From positions 170,724-234,723 of the forward strand of contig WTPW01000449.1 in the NCBI GenBank assembly GCA_009809945.1: a DNA stretch of 64,000 nt. The letters are read 5' to 3'. Shown piece after piece: positions 1-12,109 of the stretch (position 1 is the stretch's first letter; each line of letters opens with the position of its first letter). Under the pieces are notes generated by a model. The model made no database searches and had not been told where the DNA came from. It saw nothing but the letters and a program-made list of their open reading frames with translations. The position numbers were made by a program, and so were the translations under genes. The DNA comes from Gigaspora margarita. Lineage: Eukaryota; Glomeromycota; Glomeromycetes; Diversisporales; Gigasporaceae.

Positions 1-538
1 TAAAGTGCCAAATAAAATGAAAAAAATTAAAAAATAAAAAAAAAAACAACGAAACAAAAAAACAAAATGAAAATAAAAAAAACAAAACAAACCAAAAAAA
101 AACAATGTAGAAGATCTAATTTATAAACAAAAGATCTAATCTGATCATGTAATACAAAATTTTATCGATCCATCATACAAAATTTTGAACCATTTCGCAA
201 ATAAAGTCCAATGCGCACTTGGTATAATGCAGGTTACAGATCGCTTGGTTTCACAGTTCTAAAATATTGTTAAAATGTTTTGAACCATTTCGAAACTACT
301 ACTGTAATTTAAAAAATAAAAACAAAATATAATAGGTAGCGCTTTGCGCCATAATGAATACGATAACTATTGATTAGCAGATATATAACGATTTATATTT
401 TAATTACGATATTTATCGATTATAGATATATATCGATTTATAACAAATTAATTGATATATAACGATTAATTTTAATCGATATAAAACAATTATGTGTTAT
501 ATATCGATATATAGCTACTTAAAATATTTCGTGATGAT
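1..538 (-). mobile_element. Element X, copy 1 (one end only)
   Basis: The stretch is rich in ATATCGAT-type motifs and reappears as a reverse complement at 16869-17400. Shared landmarks are the GATCTAATCTGATCATG block near 130, the GCACTTGGTATAATGCAGG block near 215 and the terminal motif ATCATCACGAAAT, read on the minus strand from 538. The copy runs off the left edge of the window. A third relative ends at 30437. No coding capacity is visible, so it is probably a non-autonomous element. Confidence 0.6.
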
Positions 539-540
539 AT

Positions 541-906
541 TTGTTACTTCTATTTGCATAATTTGAGAATAATTTAGATAGATATTGTTAAATGAAAATT
601 CACTTCAAATGGCTTTATTATAAATAAAGTTAATTAAAGTAAAAAATGTTAATAGCTTATTTTAAAAATAAAATTGCAAATATTTATAATTTAACTAAGT
701 TATGAACTCTATTTCTGGTATATCATTTTAGAAAACTATAACAATGTATATACTGTAATTTATAATATTTTTAGCTTTCTTATAAAAAATTGTTTATTTT
801 CTGTAATATTGGCCAATTGAATTTCAAGATCAAGTATAATATAAAATTTAAAATGAAATTACTTTTTTATAAAAAAAAAACAAAATAGCTTTAAATTTTA
901 ATTAGA
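541..906. other. AT-rich spacer
   Basis: No gene, RNA or clear repeat is visible between the end of element X and the next MITE. Confidence 0.5.
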
Positions 907-1101
907 AAACCACCAGGACCCTAAGCTATTGATAAATAGATCAGAAAAAAACCAAAAAAGGAATTTTTGATAGAAAATCACCAAACCTTGCATTTTTAAA
1001 TAGTAAATTTTGCAAATTTTTGTCAAAAATAAGCATTCTTGAGCTAAATTTTGTATAAAAATAAGCAAACTAGTCACTGACCTATCTATATATAGCTCAG
1101 G

Positions 1102-3270
1102 TAGTGTTCCTAAAACTGAACCTGAACTGAACATTGGGTTGAGTTCGAGGTTGATCCGAATTCGAACTGAACCCGAACCAGACTTAATTTTAAAAATCCA
1201 GTTCGGTCTGAGTTCGGTATTGAACTTTTAAACCAAGTCTGGTTTTGGTTCAGGTTCAGTTCGAAAGTTCATGAACATGTTTAGGTTCAGTAAGAGAGGA
1301 GGGAGGAATGAAACTTTTTTTTAATAATCGATTAAAAATTGATTGTACTAATTAATCGATTAATCAATTAGTTGGTACAATTGATTAATCGATCAATTGG
1401 GTTAATCGATTAATCAGGTTAATCGACTAATTGATTGATCGATTAATCGATTAATTGGGTTAATCAATAAGGTAGCTGTGCAACATAGTTGCGCTAAAAT
1501 CAGGAACAGAAAATAGGATATATTTAAGATTTAATTGAATTTACAAGCATATACACTATTGTTCAACGCATAAAGTATCTCCAAAAAAAAACAGAAAAAA
1601 GTTCATGAATAAGTGCCATAGTACTTCTTGGTAAAAGCTGGCTCTATCTCCTGCCCACCCTCCCTATTTTAAGTAGACTGCAAGTATTAGTAGTATCAGG
1701 CATAGCTATAGTAGATATTTGTAATCTGTTTTTTGGGTTCACGGCTAATGGCAGTGAAAGAACTATCAGTAGCAATTTTTGGGCTCCACAGCTGCAGGGG
1801 CAGTGCAGCGACCCTTATTAGTGACCAGTTAGGCTCCACGGCTGTAGTAGCTGTGCAAAGACCTTATTAGTAAATAGTTAAAATCTGCAGCTACAGTGGT
1901 AGTGCAATAACCTTATTAGTGAACAGTTAGGATCCGCAGCAGTGCAAGAACTTTGTTAGTGAATATTTAGGCTCCATAGCTGCAATGGCAGTGCAAGAAC
2001 CTTATTGGTGAATATTTAGGCTCCACGGCTGCAGTGGCAGTGCAAGGACATTATTAGTAGTAAGTTAGGATCTGTGGCTGCAGTGGCAGTGCAAGGACCT
2101 TATTAGTGAATATTTAGGCTCCACGCTATAGTGGCAGTGCAAGAACCTTATTAGTATAAGTTAGGATCCGCAGCTATAGTGGCAGTGCAAAGACTTTATT
2201 AGTGAATATTTAGGCTTCAGTGCTGCAATGGTGTAAGGACCTTATTAGTAAATAGTTAGGCTCCACGGCTACAGTGGCAGTGCAAGAACCTTATTAGTGA
2301 ACAGTAAGGCTCCACAGATGTATAGATACTGCAAGATGATACCCTGATTCTCTTTTTAGCTATATACGTATGTTAGCTATCTTGCCTATATTGCAGTTTC
2401 ATGTAGTAGGCAGGGTATGGTGGGACCTTGGAGTTTAGGAAATTTGGGAACCAAAAGTTGGCAGTTTATGCATCTGAAAGGTTAGGAGAATGATTGGTAC
2501 AGGTTCAGGTACTTTTTCATAGATAAGAGGCTTTGTCATAGGTATTGAGTTTCAAGTATGAAATGCTATAGCTTGTTTGGATAGCGGACCTATTCCCATA
2601 TTGTTTTTCATATATAGAAATAAAGTAGCTTATCGAGCAATAATAATTATAAATATATCTACATTAGCTTTATTTGTATACAACTATGTAATATACACCT
2701 TTAGCATTTCACTATGGAAATAAACCTATGAAAATGCACAGGTCACAAGGCAATCCAAAAATGCCTGTTAAAACAGAAAAGAAAAGATTTATGATCACGC
2801 TAACTAACCAAATACGAGATTTTGCAAACGCACATTATCGAAGATGGCTGTAAACCATACACTTTATTTTACTTTTGTGAAACTCTGTTCCTGGTATTAA
2901 TTGATTGATCGATTAATCAATTAATCAGATTAATCGATTAATCGCATATTTGAAAAGCCAATCGATTAATCAGATTAATTGATTAATTGCATATTTGAAA
3001 AGCTAATCAATTAATCAGATTAATTGATTTTTGAATTGTAACACATTTTTGTGATGGGTTAGAACACTAACACGAACCCGAACATGTTCATGAACTTCAA
3101 ACCGAACTCAGACTCAACAAATATTTCAAGTTCGAGTTCGGTTTGGGTTCATAAATTTTAGGTTTGGTTCGGGTTCGAGTTCAAAGATCTGCAAAATTTA
3201 AAGTTTGGGTTTGGGTTCAACTGAACCCGAACTGAACCCAAACCGAACTGAACCCAAATTTGGAACACTA
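1102..3270. mobile_element. hAT-type non-autonomous element, 2169 bp
   Basis: The ends are TAGTGTTCC and its inverse GGAACACTA, typical of hAT termini. The flanking octamers are AGCTCAGG (1094-1101) and AGCTCAGT (3271-3278), an 8-bp target duplication with one difference. Subterminal DNA (about 1110-1295 and 3060-3262) is packed with GAACC/GGTTC-type repeats in opposite orientation. Inside those are ATTAATCGATTAATCG-type simple repeats (1320-1465 and 2890-3030), then a minisatellite. No transposase is present, so movement would need a related hAT transposase acting in trans. Confidence 0.8.
1775..2330. repeat. Minisatellite, unit about 56 bp, roughly ten copies
   Basis: Diverged units share GGCTCCACGGCTGCAGTGG, then CAGTGCAAGRACCTTATTAG and TGAATATTTA. 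They are clearly richer in G and C than the surrounding DNA. The array lies in the middle of the hAT-type element and shows no consistent open frame. Confidence 0.85.
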
Positions 3271-3502
3271 AGCTCAGTGTCCTAAACTATTTACTGCATC
3301 TAATTAAAAATGTTCTTTGTAACATTTTACTAATAGAATATTCTAACTTTATACTATTCTTACCTAACTCAACTATGATACATTTTAGCTTTTTACGGAA
3401 CTTTTTAGAAAATAAAAAATATTTGTTTTGACTATTATATTATACCTAATCTTAAATTTTGATTGGCTAAAATTTTAGAAAGTAAACAATTTTTTGTAGA
3501 AG

Positions 3503-3572
3503 AGCTATCTAATATAACTATATATTTTTTTAGGTGCTAAACATATTCCAGTTAAAATCATTAAAATCTAAG
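3503..3572 (+). repeat. Relic resembling the middle of the 280-bp MITE
   Basis: The stretch CTATCTAATATAACTATATA followed by a T-run and ACATATTCCAGTTAAAAT closely resembles 16118-16185 inside the intact MITE at 16011-16290. Terminal repeats are missing, so it is only a fragment or a chance-retained core. Confidence 0.4.
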
Positions 3573-3699
3573 CACAGGATTCCAAGATCGTTCACAAAAT
3601 GGTGAAAAAGTCTGGGTTGGTTTTTTTCAAAGTGCCAAGAAGTAAGTCATAATTTGCCATAGTTTGCAAAATAATATAAATTTTGATCAAATTTGTAAA

Positions 3700-4155
3700 T
3701 TACTAAATTGAATACAATTATTTAATTGATAATCTGCCTGTTAACTAAAGAGTGATGAAATGTGGTGTGCTTCCATATAAAATTTTTTTCTTATTAAGTT
3801 AACGATACATGTCTACTAATTGAAAGTTGTAGAGCTCGTCGAGATGCATTTAATAGTATTTAGATGATCTAAATTAGCCTAGTGAATGGCAAGATATTAT
3901 CAAAAATGATTGGCCAACTATATAAAATCCTGTGATACAGATTACTTATAAAAATTACTATAGGTGAAATGTGGCGTGCTTCCATCTAAAATTTTTTTTT
4001 ACTAAGTTAACAATACATGTCCACTAATTGAAAGTTGTAAAGCTCGTCGAGATGAATCTAAAAGTGTTTAGATTATTCAAATCAGCCTAGTGGATAGCAA
4101 GATATCATTGAAAAATGATTAGCTAACTATATAAAATCTCTATGTAAACAATAGA
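3700..4155 (+). repeat. Tandem dimer of a ~205-bp unit
   Basis: Two diverged direct copies (about 3755-3960 and 3964-4155) share GAAATGTGGYGTGCTTCCAT, the block AATACATGTCCACTAATTG, and AGCTCGTCGAGATG. Both end at ACTATATAAAATC. The whole dimer recurs in inverted orientation at 47520-47975, including a flank ending CTGTTAACTAAAGAG, so the dimer probably moved as a unit. Confidence 0.75.
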
Positions 4156-4273
4156 ACCTGACATCTCTGATATATGTCATATTTTTTTTTAGCAAATTGC
4201 AAAAAATTTGGTCTGAGGTCCAAATTTAAGTTTTAGCAAATTGAGATTAATTTTAAAAAAGGTTATATAAAGC

Positions 4274-4452
4274 AAACCCCTGAAATATACATAGATAGGT
4301 CAGATTAATTATAAAATTATTTAAAATGGTAAGATCTGCAAAAAAACCTTAAAAATAAGCAAAAAATTACTAAAAATAGAAAAGATCTGCATAAAAACCT
4401 CTAAAAATAAGCAAACTAATACCTGACCTATCTATGTATATTTTGGGGTCCT
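4274..4452. mobile_element. AGGACCC-type MITE, copy 2, 179 bp
   Basis: Terminal inverted repeats of about 30 bp (left AAACCCCTGAAATATAC; right, inverted, AGGACCCCAAAATATAC; both continuing ATAGATAGGTCAG) enclose a short core with two AGATCTGCA motifs. It is flanked by a perfect 8-bp target duplication, TATAAAGC, at 4266-4273 and 4453-4460. Confidence 0.85.
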
Positions 4453-4687
4453 TATAAAGCATTTTGGCAAATTATAGCAATTTTATGCATGTTATATTTT
4501 ATTTTTAACAAATTACCTACATTTTGCAAGAATCATACCCAAAAATAAGCTATCTCAATTTTTTGTACTACTATAATTTTTAAAAATTTAAGATGTGTAC
4601 TTTTGAATTTTTTTTAATCAACAAATCCAAAATTAAGCATTTTCTCTTAAATTTTCAAGAAATATAAAATTAAATATGCCAAAATAA

Positions 4688-4879
4688 TGTATTTTTATGT
4701 GCTGAACAAGTTTTCTTAGAGCACTTTTTTAGAATTAATTAGTAAAATTTTGTGAATCATCAAATTTTTTAGTATTTTTATTAATAAAATTATATAAAAT
4801 ATTATAATTCACAAAATTTTACTAATTGATTCTAACATTGTGCTCTAAGAAAACTTGTTCAGCAATCAAAAATACATAT
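4688..4879. repeat. Fold-back repeat
   Basis: TGCTGAACAAGTTTTCTTAG (from 4700) is matched in inverted orientation by the sequence ending at 4864, and the arms extend weakly to 4688 and 4879. The arm resembles GTGCCGAACAAGTTTACTT inside the TA-flanked MITE at 61694-61991. An AAAATAAGCTA motif near 4543 hints at a decayed member of that family. Confidence 0.55.
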
Positions 4880-5000
4880 ATTAGGAACTGGAAACTGGTA
4901 TGCGTTTGGAGCATTAATTAATAGATTAATTAATTAGTAGATTAAATGATTGGACAACTAATTAATTGACTAAATAAAATTAATTAAAAGATAAATTTTT

Positions 5001-5853
5001 TTTTTTTTTTNGTTNNAAAGTGCCTGCTTGGGGCATAGGATTTTATTCAGTTTATACATCAGAAAATTACACTTGGATGAGAGTACAACTAGCCACACAT
5101 ACACTTTTGGTATCTAATTTAAGTAGTCCGCCCGAAGGTTCCACACTAGATGCCATACCTGCAACCCAACTATGGGAATTGCCTATTTAAACCCTCTGAT
5201 CTTAAGCTCCTTTGACCAATCTCAACTGTTTCACTGTGGTATTCGCAGTACATATACAGTCAGTCTGGACCCCAGATTATTTACTGCCATGGCCCTTAGG
5301 ACTAGTTTATTCTCGCAAGAAACTTGGTAGAGCAGTCCCTGTCCTATACAGGTATTACCTATACTTTGGTAACTTACACTACAGCTTTACCTATATACTT
5401 GCAGTTAGGGCTAACCATTAAACTGCTTCTGTTACCTACTTCTTGCCCTTGTAAGGTTTGCTCCAACCCTAGCACCTACCTCTACTATCCTACCGGTCCT
5501 TACACCAGCTTCCCAAACTTCCAAACTAGTTAGCCCAGAAGGGTCGATTAACTCAGCATTAGGTACCACTATAGTTCTTTCTTCCCTTGGTAGCTACTTC
5601 TATAGCATAGGTCCTTTTTCTCCAATGTGACTCCGGTGGCCAGGTTGGTGAACTCCTGTCTCTAAGAGTCTTTATTCATCCAGTATTCTAGCTCCGGTTT
5701 CTGATTCTCCAGTTTTGGTAGCACTATTAAAGATCTTTGCTACCTCCTTACTCGGAACTTGCCAAACAGGTTTTGGTCCCTTGGATTTGTCTGTGTAATA
5801 ATAGACAACTACGCTGAAAGCTCCCATTCTAAATGGTGACCAAGGATTACAGG
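5001..5853 (-). mobile_element. Retroposon-like insertion with poly-A tail, function unknown
   Basis: A clearly less AT-rich block of about 850 bp starts with a T-run (about 4996-5010, containing N), which is a poly-A tail on the minus strand. It is bracketed by a perfect 17-bp direct repeat, TTAAAAGATAAATTTTT, at 4984-5000 and 5854-5870. Poly-A plus a 15-20 bp duplication is the hallmark of target-primed reverse transcription (LINE, SINE or processed transcript). I recognise no protein in the minus-strand frames, which are full of stops. Confidence 0.65.
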
Positions 5854-5870
5854 TTAAAAGATAAATTTTT

Positions 5871-8800
5871 ATTGATTTGTATTACTAGTTTAAAATAGAA
5901 TATTAACTATTAAATTAAATTATATAAAAATTAAAAATATATAAATTAAATAAATATATAGAATTAATATAATAAGTTTATTAGAAATAAAAGCAATAAA
6001 TACCTTATTTAAAATTATAAATTTATAACATTTTTTTACAAGTTTACTAAAACGTACTACTAATGCCAACACACAATGATTTTTCACTAATCATATTTTT
6101 TAAATGCAATATAACGTAAAGATCTTGTGTAATATAATTTTTTTGCCATTTTGCTATTTTTTTCAAAAATACCTTCTAACTCAAAATTTCATCTATAAAA
6201 CTACCTTTTTTTTTAAAAAAAAAAATTCCTTGTGAAATTTCACTATATACTATGCCTCACTCTAACCCCTAACTATTAACTCTCACTTAACATTTATTAA
6301 ATTCAATTTTTGTTTATTTTTTTTGTTTATTTTTTATATTGATCTTCACATTACACCACATACTGGTATTGAAACACTAGTAGTGTGTTTTAGTAACTTG
6401 TTTTTTAAAATAAGTTATTATTATAAAATAAAATAAAATAAATTTTTAATTAAGTTATTAATATTTCAACAATTACATCACAACTCTTTTCAACAATCAT
6501 TTGGACCAACTTTTTCAAGAAGACTGAACTGTAGAAAACCTATAGATATTATACAACTTTTTAATATAAACCTTCTTTTGGAGTATTTAAAATTAAGAGT
6601 TCTCTTTGGGATGACTAAAAGAGAGTTAAAAAAGATGCTCTTGGAGAGGACTCCCTGAAGTAAAACACAAAAACTATTGAATAGTAGTTGGCCATGGTAT
6701 AACCGGAAGTCTTTCATCTAGTTTAAACAAGTTAAAGCATCAGGTTAATGCAGGGGATTATAAAAAAGTGTGAAAGTGAATGAGGAAAAAATTATTGAAG
6801 GATAAAAAAAAAATTGCAAATTTTGAAAGTTGGTACTAAATAAAGAGTATGCAGATGATATAGAGAGGTTTGGAGGAGATAAGAAGATAATAAAAAGCAG
6901 GAATAAGAGTGATAATTAGATATCAGATATATAGAGAAATAAAGTGTAACAGTATAGTCAGTGCATGTGAAGGATAAAATAATTGGTGTATTTAAAGAAT
7001 AATAATGAATAGTTGGTACTAGTGAATTGACTTGATTATAAGATAATCAATCATTGATCGACTTAGATCAATGATCGAGCATCAATTAATGGGCTCGAAC
7101 AACAATAGGTCAATCAATGATCGATAATATTGATTGATCAAATAAGTATATATTTGATTGATAAAAAAAATTTTTAATGTGTTTTTATTTAAAATATGAT
7201 CCAAGTGCCTTTTATTGGTATGCAAGCACAAATTTTATTTGTTGTGCATTACCGAACATTTACCCATACCAATTTACTGCATCCACTTATTTGTGTGGTA
7301 ATATAAATCCTGGAGAGGAAATAGCAGTCAGAAAGTGCAGCCTGACAAAGAATCCAAACATGTGTAAAAGAAGAAAAAAGCGAAAATATGAAAAAACCAA
7401 TGTTTAAATCAATTTTGATACACTAACTAAAAATGACAGAATGAAATTTTATATATAGTAAGTATCATTCTAACACTATAGACTCTAATGTTCCCTAATC
7501 CTAAGTTTTTATCTCACGTGTTTAGTTTATTAAAAAATTGGAATTTGTACTACTGTAACAAATAATTTTTTTCTTGTTTCCACTTCTGTATATCAGTATA
7601 ATTACATTGAATGTGTAACATGAAATGCGTAGAGAGATGGTTTCAATTGATTTTATCTATGTTGCCTATGCTAATTTCTTCAAAATCCTTTTACGGTAAA
7701 AGTTATGATTATCGTTTATCCGTTATTGGTAAGAAGTTAATTTTTTAATTTTGAATAGTGTAATTGGATTAGATATGTCATTATGATGAAATGATTATAA
7801 GTTTTCTGGTGATTGTTATTGAAAAGTTCTGTATGTCCATATGTAGTATATGAAGAAAATTAAACTTATGATTGATAAATATTAAATATTAAAATATTCT
7901 GGTTAATGCATTGCTTTGATTATAGGTGATGACTTTCATTAGTTGAGTGATAGGTAAAATAGTATTATGAGTTTGAAATTATTTTTTTTTTTTACAATAT
8001 GTAATATATGACAATTCATTCACATGAAAAGGATTCTTTGTTCATGTGCATGTGTAATGTGAGTGTAAATGAGTTCAACTTGTCTGGTAAGTCTTAGCGA
8101 GAGAGTCTTATGGTGAGAATTGTGATATCAGTTTGTCTGCTTTAAAGGATTAAATCTCTTTGAGTATATAGTATTAATGATGGTATTTATTCCTATATGT
8201 GTAAAAAAAACCTACATGAATATATGAATGTATATATGTATATGTGTATGTTTTAGCAGATATTTCAATTGATGTGAACATGAAATTTTATGTGTTAAAT
8301 ATTATGTAAATATTTCAACCAAATATAAAATAGATGTTGATGGATGTTATCATTATTTGATAATTATTATGACTATATTCCATATGAAATTTGTCATTAT
8401 GATGTTAAAGATTATTAATTTCAAAAATAATGCAATTGATCATCAAATTTTTAAATTNATATTTTTTTGGAATTTTGCATTTTNATCGNGGCTTCATTGT
8501 TCATAAGAAATTTCTGTTTGTTTTTCTTTTTTTGATCTTGGGTTTGTCTTTTGCTTAGTAATTAGTTTCATTTTGCCTTGATCAACTTATCTGCAATCAC
8601 CTCAAAAGCATCACATTTTACTGACATTTGTTTCACTAATAAGCTTAGTTTACAGATGATCAATTTACAGTTAAGTTATTTTGTAAATAATACATTTTAC
8701 TGATGATATAATTTGCAAAGTAATTTTAATTATTATTATTAGAATTAAATGTAGAATCAAGTTATATGAGTTGGTTAATTATGAAATGAACTTGTTTGTA

Positions 8801-10100
8801 AACTAATCATCTGTAAAATAAGCTAGCCAGTGAAGTGAATGTCGATGAAATGTGGTATCTTTAAAGTAACTGTTAGTATGCAGATTTCTTTGTAATGAAC
8901 AATTATTGTGCCACAGTAATTTGTGGAATTTGTCAAAAGCAAGATTGGAAGCCTTTATGGAATTGCATATTTGATTTGCTGCCTCAACCTTAATGTGGGT
9001 ATTTATTGCTTAATGTTGTAATTGCGTCTGATAATTGGAATTGAGTTACTAAAAAGATTATCCTTTTTTTTAGAGCAATATATTATTGCTTGTTTAGATA
9101 TTGGTAAGCAGGTAGGTTTCACAACTATTCGGGCAATGGAAGGGCCTCTCATTTGGTGATTAGACAATATAGCTGCGATGACAGTACAAGGGGTGAGTAT
9201 GAAATTTAATTCAGTTCACTTTAACAATTGTGTTTCAAGCTGAGTATGAAGTTTAATTCTGTTCACTTTAACATTTGTATTAGGGCATGAAAGTTAATTT
9301 GCATTTTATATTGCCAATCCATTTTTTTAAATTTTTTTTTTTTAAATCTTAATTGTGCCAATTCAATTTTTGATATTTATTTTTTCCCAATATTCTCATC
9401 TGGTGATGGAGATCTTAATTTCTGTAATTGTCTAATAGGACTAACAGAAAAAATATGATTTCCGATCTAAATTTTGATTCTTTATTGTGCAAAAGAAAAT
9501 ATTAACCTTATATAACCTCAAATATAAGCATTATCCTATTAATTTAGTTAATTTAAAAAAATATCCGACCAACCGACTCATGATTTCAGAGTCAATGTAA
9601 TGCAAAGAAAAATCAGCTTTACATGACCTTAACTGAAATTGTTATGAAGTTTAATTTGTTAACTTTAATGATTACATTTCAAGAAAATGTATGAATATTT
9701 AATGTAATATTTAATTTCTGTTTAGTCTTTTTCGTTTTGCATTATATTTTTTTAATTCTTTTTCCACTGCATAATTCATTAAGTTGTCACATACCTTCTA
9801 TAATTGTAGTTAATCTTACCTTCCTAGTATTAGGCATTATTACATTCTTAGTGAGGTTACCAAAGTCAACGTACCCGGAGTAATGTATTAGCTAATTATA
9901 TTTTAGTATGTTATACAAATAAGGAAATAGAATACAATGATGGTAAAAATACTAAAAATAAAATCACATGCTAAAATTAAATCACATGGTAAAAAATCAT
10001 TAAAATAGAGTTGTTTTTCGAAAAGCATTGCATGCATGTTTCTTATAATTGGAATAGTTCAGTCTGATATACCAGAGTTTAATTTTATTTGATAGATGCA
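5871..10100. other. Long AT-rich region without a supportable gene
   Basis: Only short frames occur. The best is a 76-codon frame at 7177-7407 with a basic C-terminal tail, which I could not support as a gene. Short inverted repeats of the CAATGATCGA type lie at about 7040-7140. Ns occur at about 8458-8490. No tRNA, rRNA or complete transposon ends were recognised. Confidence 0.4.
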
Positions 10101-10430
10101 GATTATATTAGTTGTTGAAGCTGAAACGGGATATGCTCCTGGGTCAGGATACGTCGGAGTGCGTCGGAATCATGGTCGGCAGAATTGGAATCGATAAATT
10201 TTGTCTAAAGATCATAAAAAATTTTGCTAGATCTGACGCATCCAACCCGAAATTTTGGGACAACACAGTAAAATCATTGAGTTTGTTGCATTTGTATAGC
10301 TTAACGCTGACCACCTGCATAATGCCGGCTGGCATCAGTATTGTGACCATCGGTTGGGAGAGCAATAATGGATATCGGTCCAATTTAGCTCCGATGGTTC
10401 ACTTGGGTTTAAATATATATTGATTGTGCA
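10101..10430. other. CpG-containing block of unknown nature
   Basis: This block is richer in CG dinucleotides than its surroundings (for example ATACGTCGGAGTGCGTCGG near 10149). Part of it (about 10135-10180) resembles 48205-48250 with CG changed to CA. Overlapping frames exist on both strands (103 codons plus, 79 codons minus), but neither resembles a protein family known to me, so I do not call a gene. Confidence 0.3.
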
Positions 10431-10849
10431 CAGATTTATAATGTTACGGGAATTAATTTATCAGGGTCAATGTTATCGCTTAATTTAATCAATCTACGTG
10501 ATTGATTTAAATAAGAAGTATATGATATAATTAATTAAATATCAGGGGTAATTTATTATAATAATAACAATAAAGACTACATTAAACAATGTAACGATAA
10601 AATAATAAAGAATAAATAAACTAAAATTCGATTATTATTAAAACTATTTAATTAAGTCATTCTAGTCTAAATCATACAAGTCTGAATAAATCGTAGTAGC
10701 GTGAAAACTCAGGCTTTAAATACTTTCTGAGTTATTAAGAACTACTGCGCTTTAACAATTCTTTTTACCTTAAGGCTTTGAAGCATTTATGCTTTCAGAC
10801 CGCGAGCATTAATGCTCCAAAATAATTAAAGCCTCTCTACGTTAATTGT

Positions 10850-12095
10850 ATCTTTATATCTTCCCATAATAAAATTAAATTTTACTTGAAATTTAAGTGC
10901 AGTATCTCTAGTAAATCTTCTAAATCTTCAAGTATACGTATTTGGCACATTATTGTACATATTGAATGCATCGAACAATTTTTTTTTGTTTTTTTAAATA
11001 ATTTTTCTATGTCATCATTGGGTTCCAATACCAAGCAATTTTACTAGATCAATAATTGCCTCCTTCACTAGATTGCAGGCTTTTCCTAGATATTTTAGTG
11101 CAAATTTGTTGTTTGGTTCAATATCAAGCAATTTTGTTAGATCGATAATTGCTTCCACACATTGTCCCGTTAGATAATAGGCTTCTCAATATCTTAGTGC
11201 AAATTTGTTGTTTGGTTCAATATCGAGGAATTTTATTAGATCAATAATTGCATTTTTATATCTTTCCATGATAAAATTAAATTTTGGTCGAAATTTAAGA
11301 GCAGTATATTGATTGATTTTCAGCGAAATTTCTATATCTTTAAGTGCATACTTATTGCACCTTTTAAATACTTCGATCCATGCTTCTTTCAATTCATCAT
11401 CTATATCATCACTGGGTTCAATACCAACCAATTTTGTTTGATTCCTCATATCTCCCATGATAAAATTAAAATTTACTCGAAATTTAGTTGCAGTATCTTG
11501 TTTGATTTCCAATAAATATTCTAAATTTTCAAGTGTATACGTGTTTGTCGCACTATTACATATATTAAATGCTTCGAACAATATATATATATTTTGTCAG
11601 TAATTCGTCTATGTCATCACTGGGTTCAATACCAAGCAATTTTGCTANATCAATAATTGCCTCTTTCNCTAGATNGCAGGCTTCTCCTATATATTTTANT
11701 GCAAATTTGTTGTTTGGTTCAATATCAAGCAATTTTGTTAGATTGATAATCTTGTTTTATTTTCAGTGAATTTTCTATATCTTTAAGTGTATACGTATTC
11801 ATTGCTTTATTGCACATTTTAAATACTTCGATCCAGGTTTCTTTCTATTCATCATCTATATCATCACTGGGTTTTATACCAACTAATTTTATTAGATCAA
11901 TAATTGCTTCCTTATANCTTTCCATTAGATAATAGGCTTTTTCTCGATATCTTAGTGCAAATTTGTTGTTTGGTTCAATATCAAGCAATTTGTTAGATCA
12001 AACATTGCATCTTCATATCTTCCCATTAGATCATAGGTTTCTGCTCGATATATTAGTGCAAATTTGTTGTTTGGTTCAATATCAATCCTTTTTTT
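10850..12095 (-). pseudogene. Broken tetratricopeptide-repeat (TPR) protein gene
   Basis: Reading the minus strand from about 12095 gives repeated units of the type LLDIEPNNKFALRYRE, followed by AYYLMGRYEDA and AIIDL. This is the A/P-rich helix-turn-helix pattern of TPRs, which act as protein-protein interaction scaffolds. At least five such units are visible, interleaved with a second repeated block (KDIENSLKIKQDTATKFR and NFIMGDMRN). The frame is broken by stops, frameshifts and several Ns; the longest clean piece is 131 codons (11186-11581). TPR proteins of this style are greatly expanded in arbuscular mycorrhizal fungi. The number of repeats is probably inflated by local duplication. No intact start or downstream domain is visible. 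Confidence 0.65.
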
Positions 12096-12109
12096 TTTGA
12101 CCCAAAAGA

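Larger units (their letters stand above)
915..3283. mobile_element. AGGACCC-type MITE, copy 1, split by a later insertion
   Basis: The left end (915-944, AGGACCCTAAGCTATT...) is an imperfect inverted match to the sequence running back from 3283 (AGGACACTGAGCTATA...). Both lead into a block ending ATAGATAGGTCAG or a close variant, the terminal signature of the MITEs at 4274-4452 and 40243-40422. The hAT-type element 1102-3270 interrupts its right terminal repeat. The flanks 907-914 (AAACCACC) and 3284-3291 (AAACTATT) agree at all positions except three C/T differences, which suggests a decayed 8-bp target duplication. Confidence 0.6.

Noticed and set aside
7177..7407. 76-codon frame with Cys residues and a basic tail (KRRKKRKYEK)
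   Set aside because: No recognised family, signal peptide or supporting context, and a single short frame of this size is expected by chance in this length of DNA.
10112..10423. 103-codon frame on the plus strand and 79-codon frame on the minus strand
   Set aside because: Both strands are open over the same DNA, neither protein looks like a known family, and part of the block recurs as a decayed repeat at 48.2 kb.
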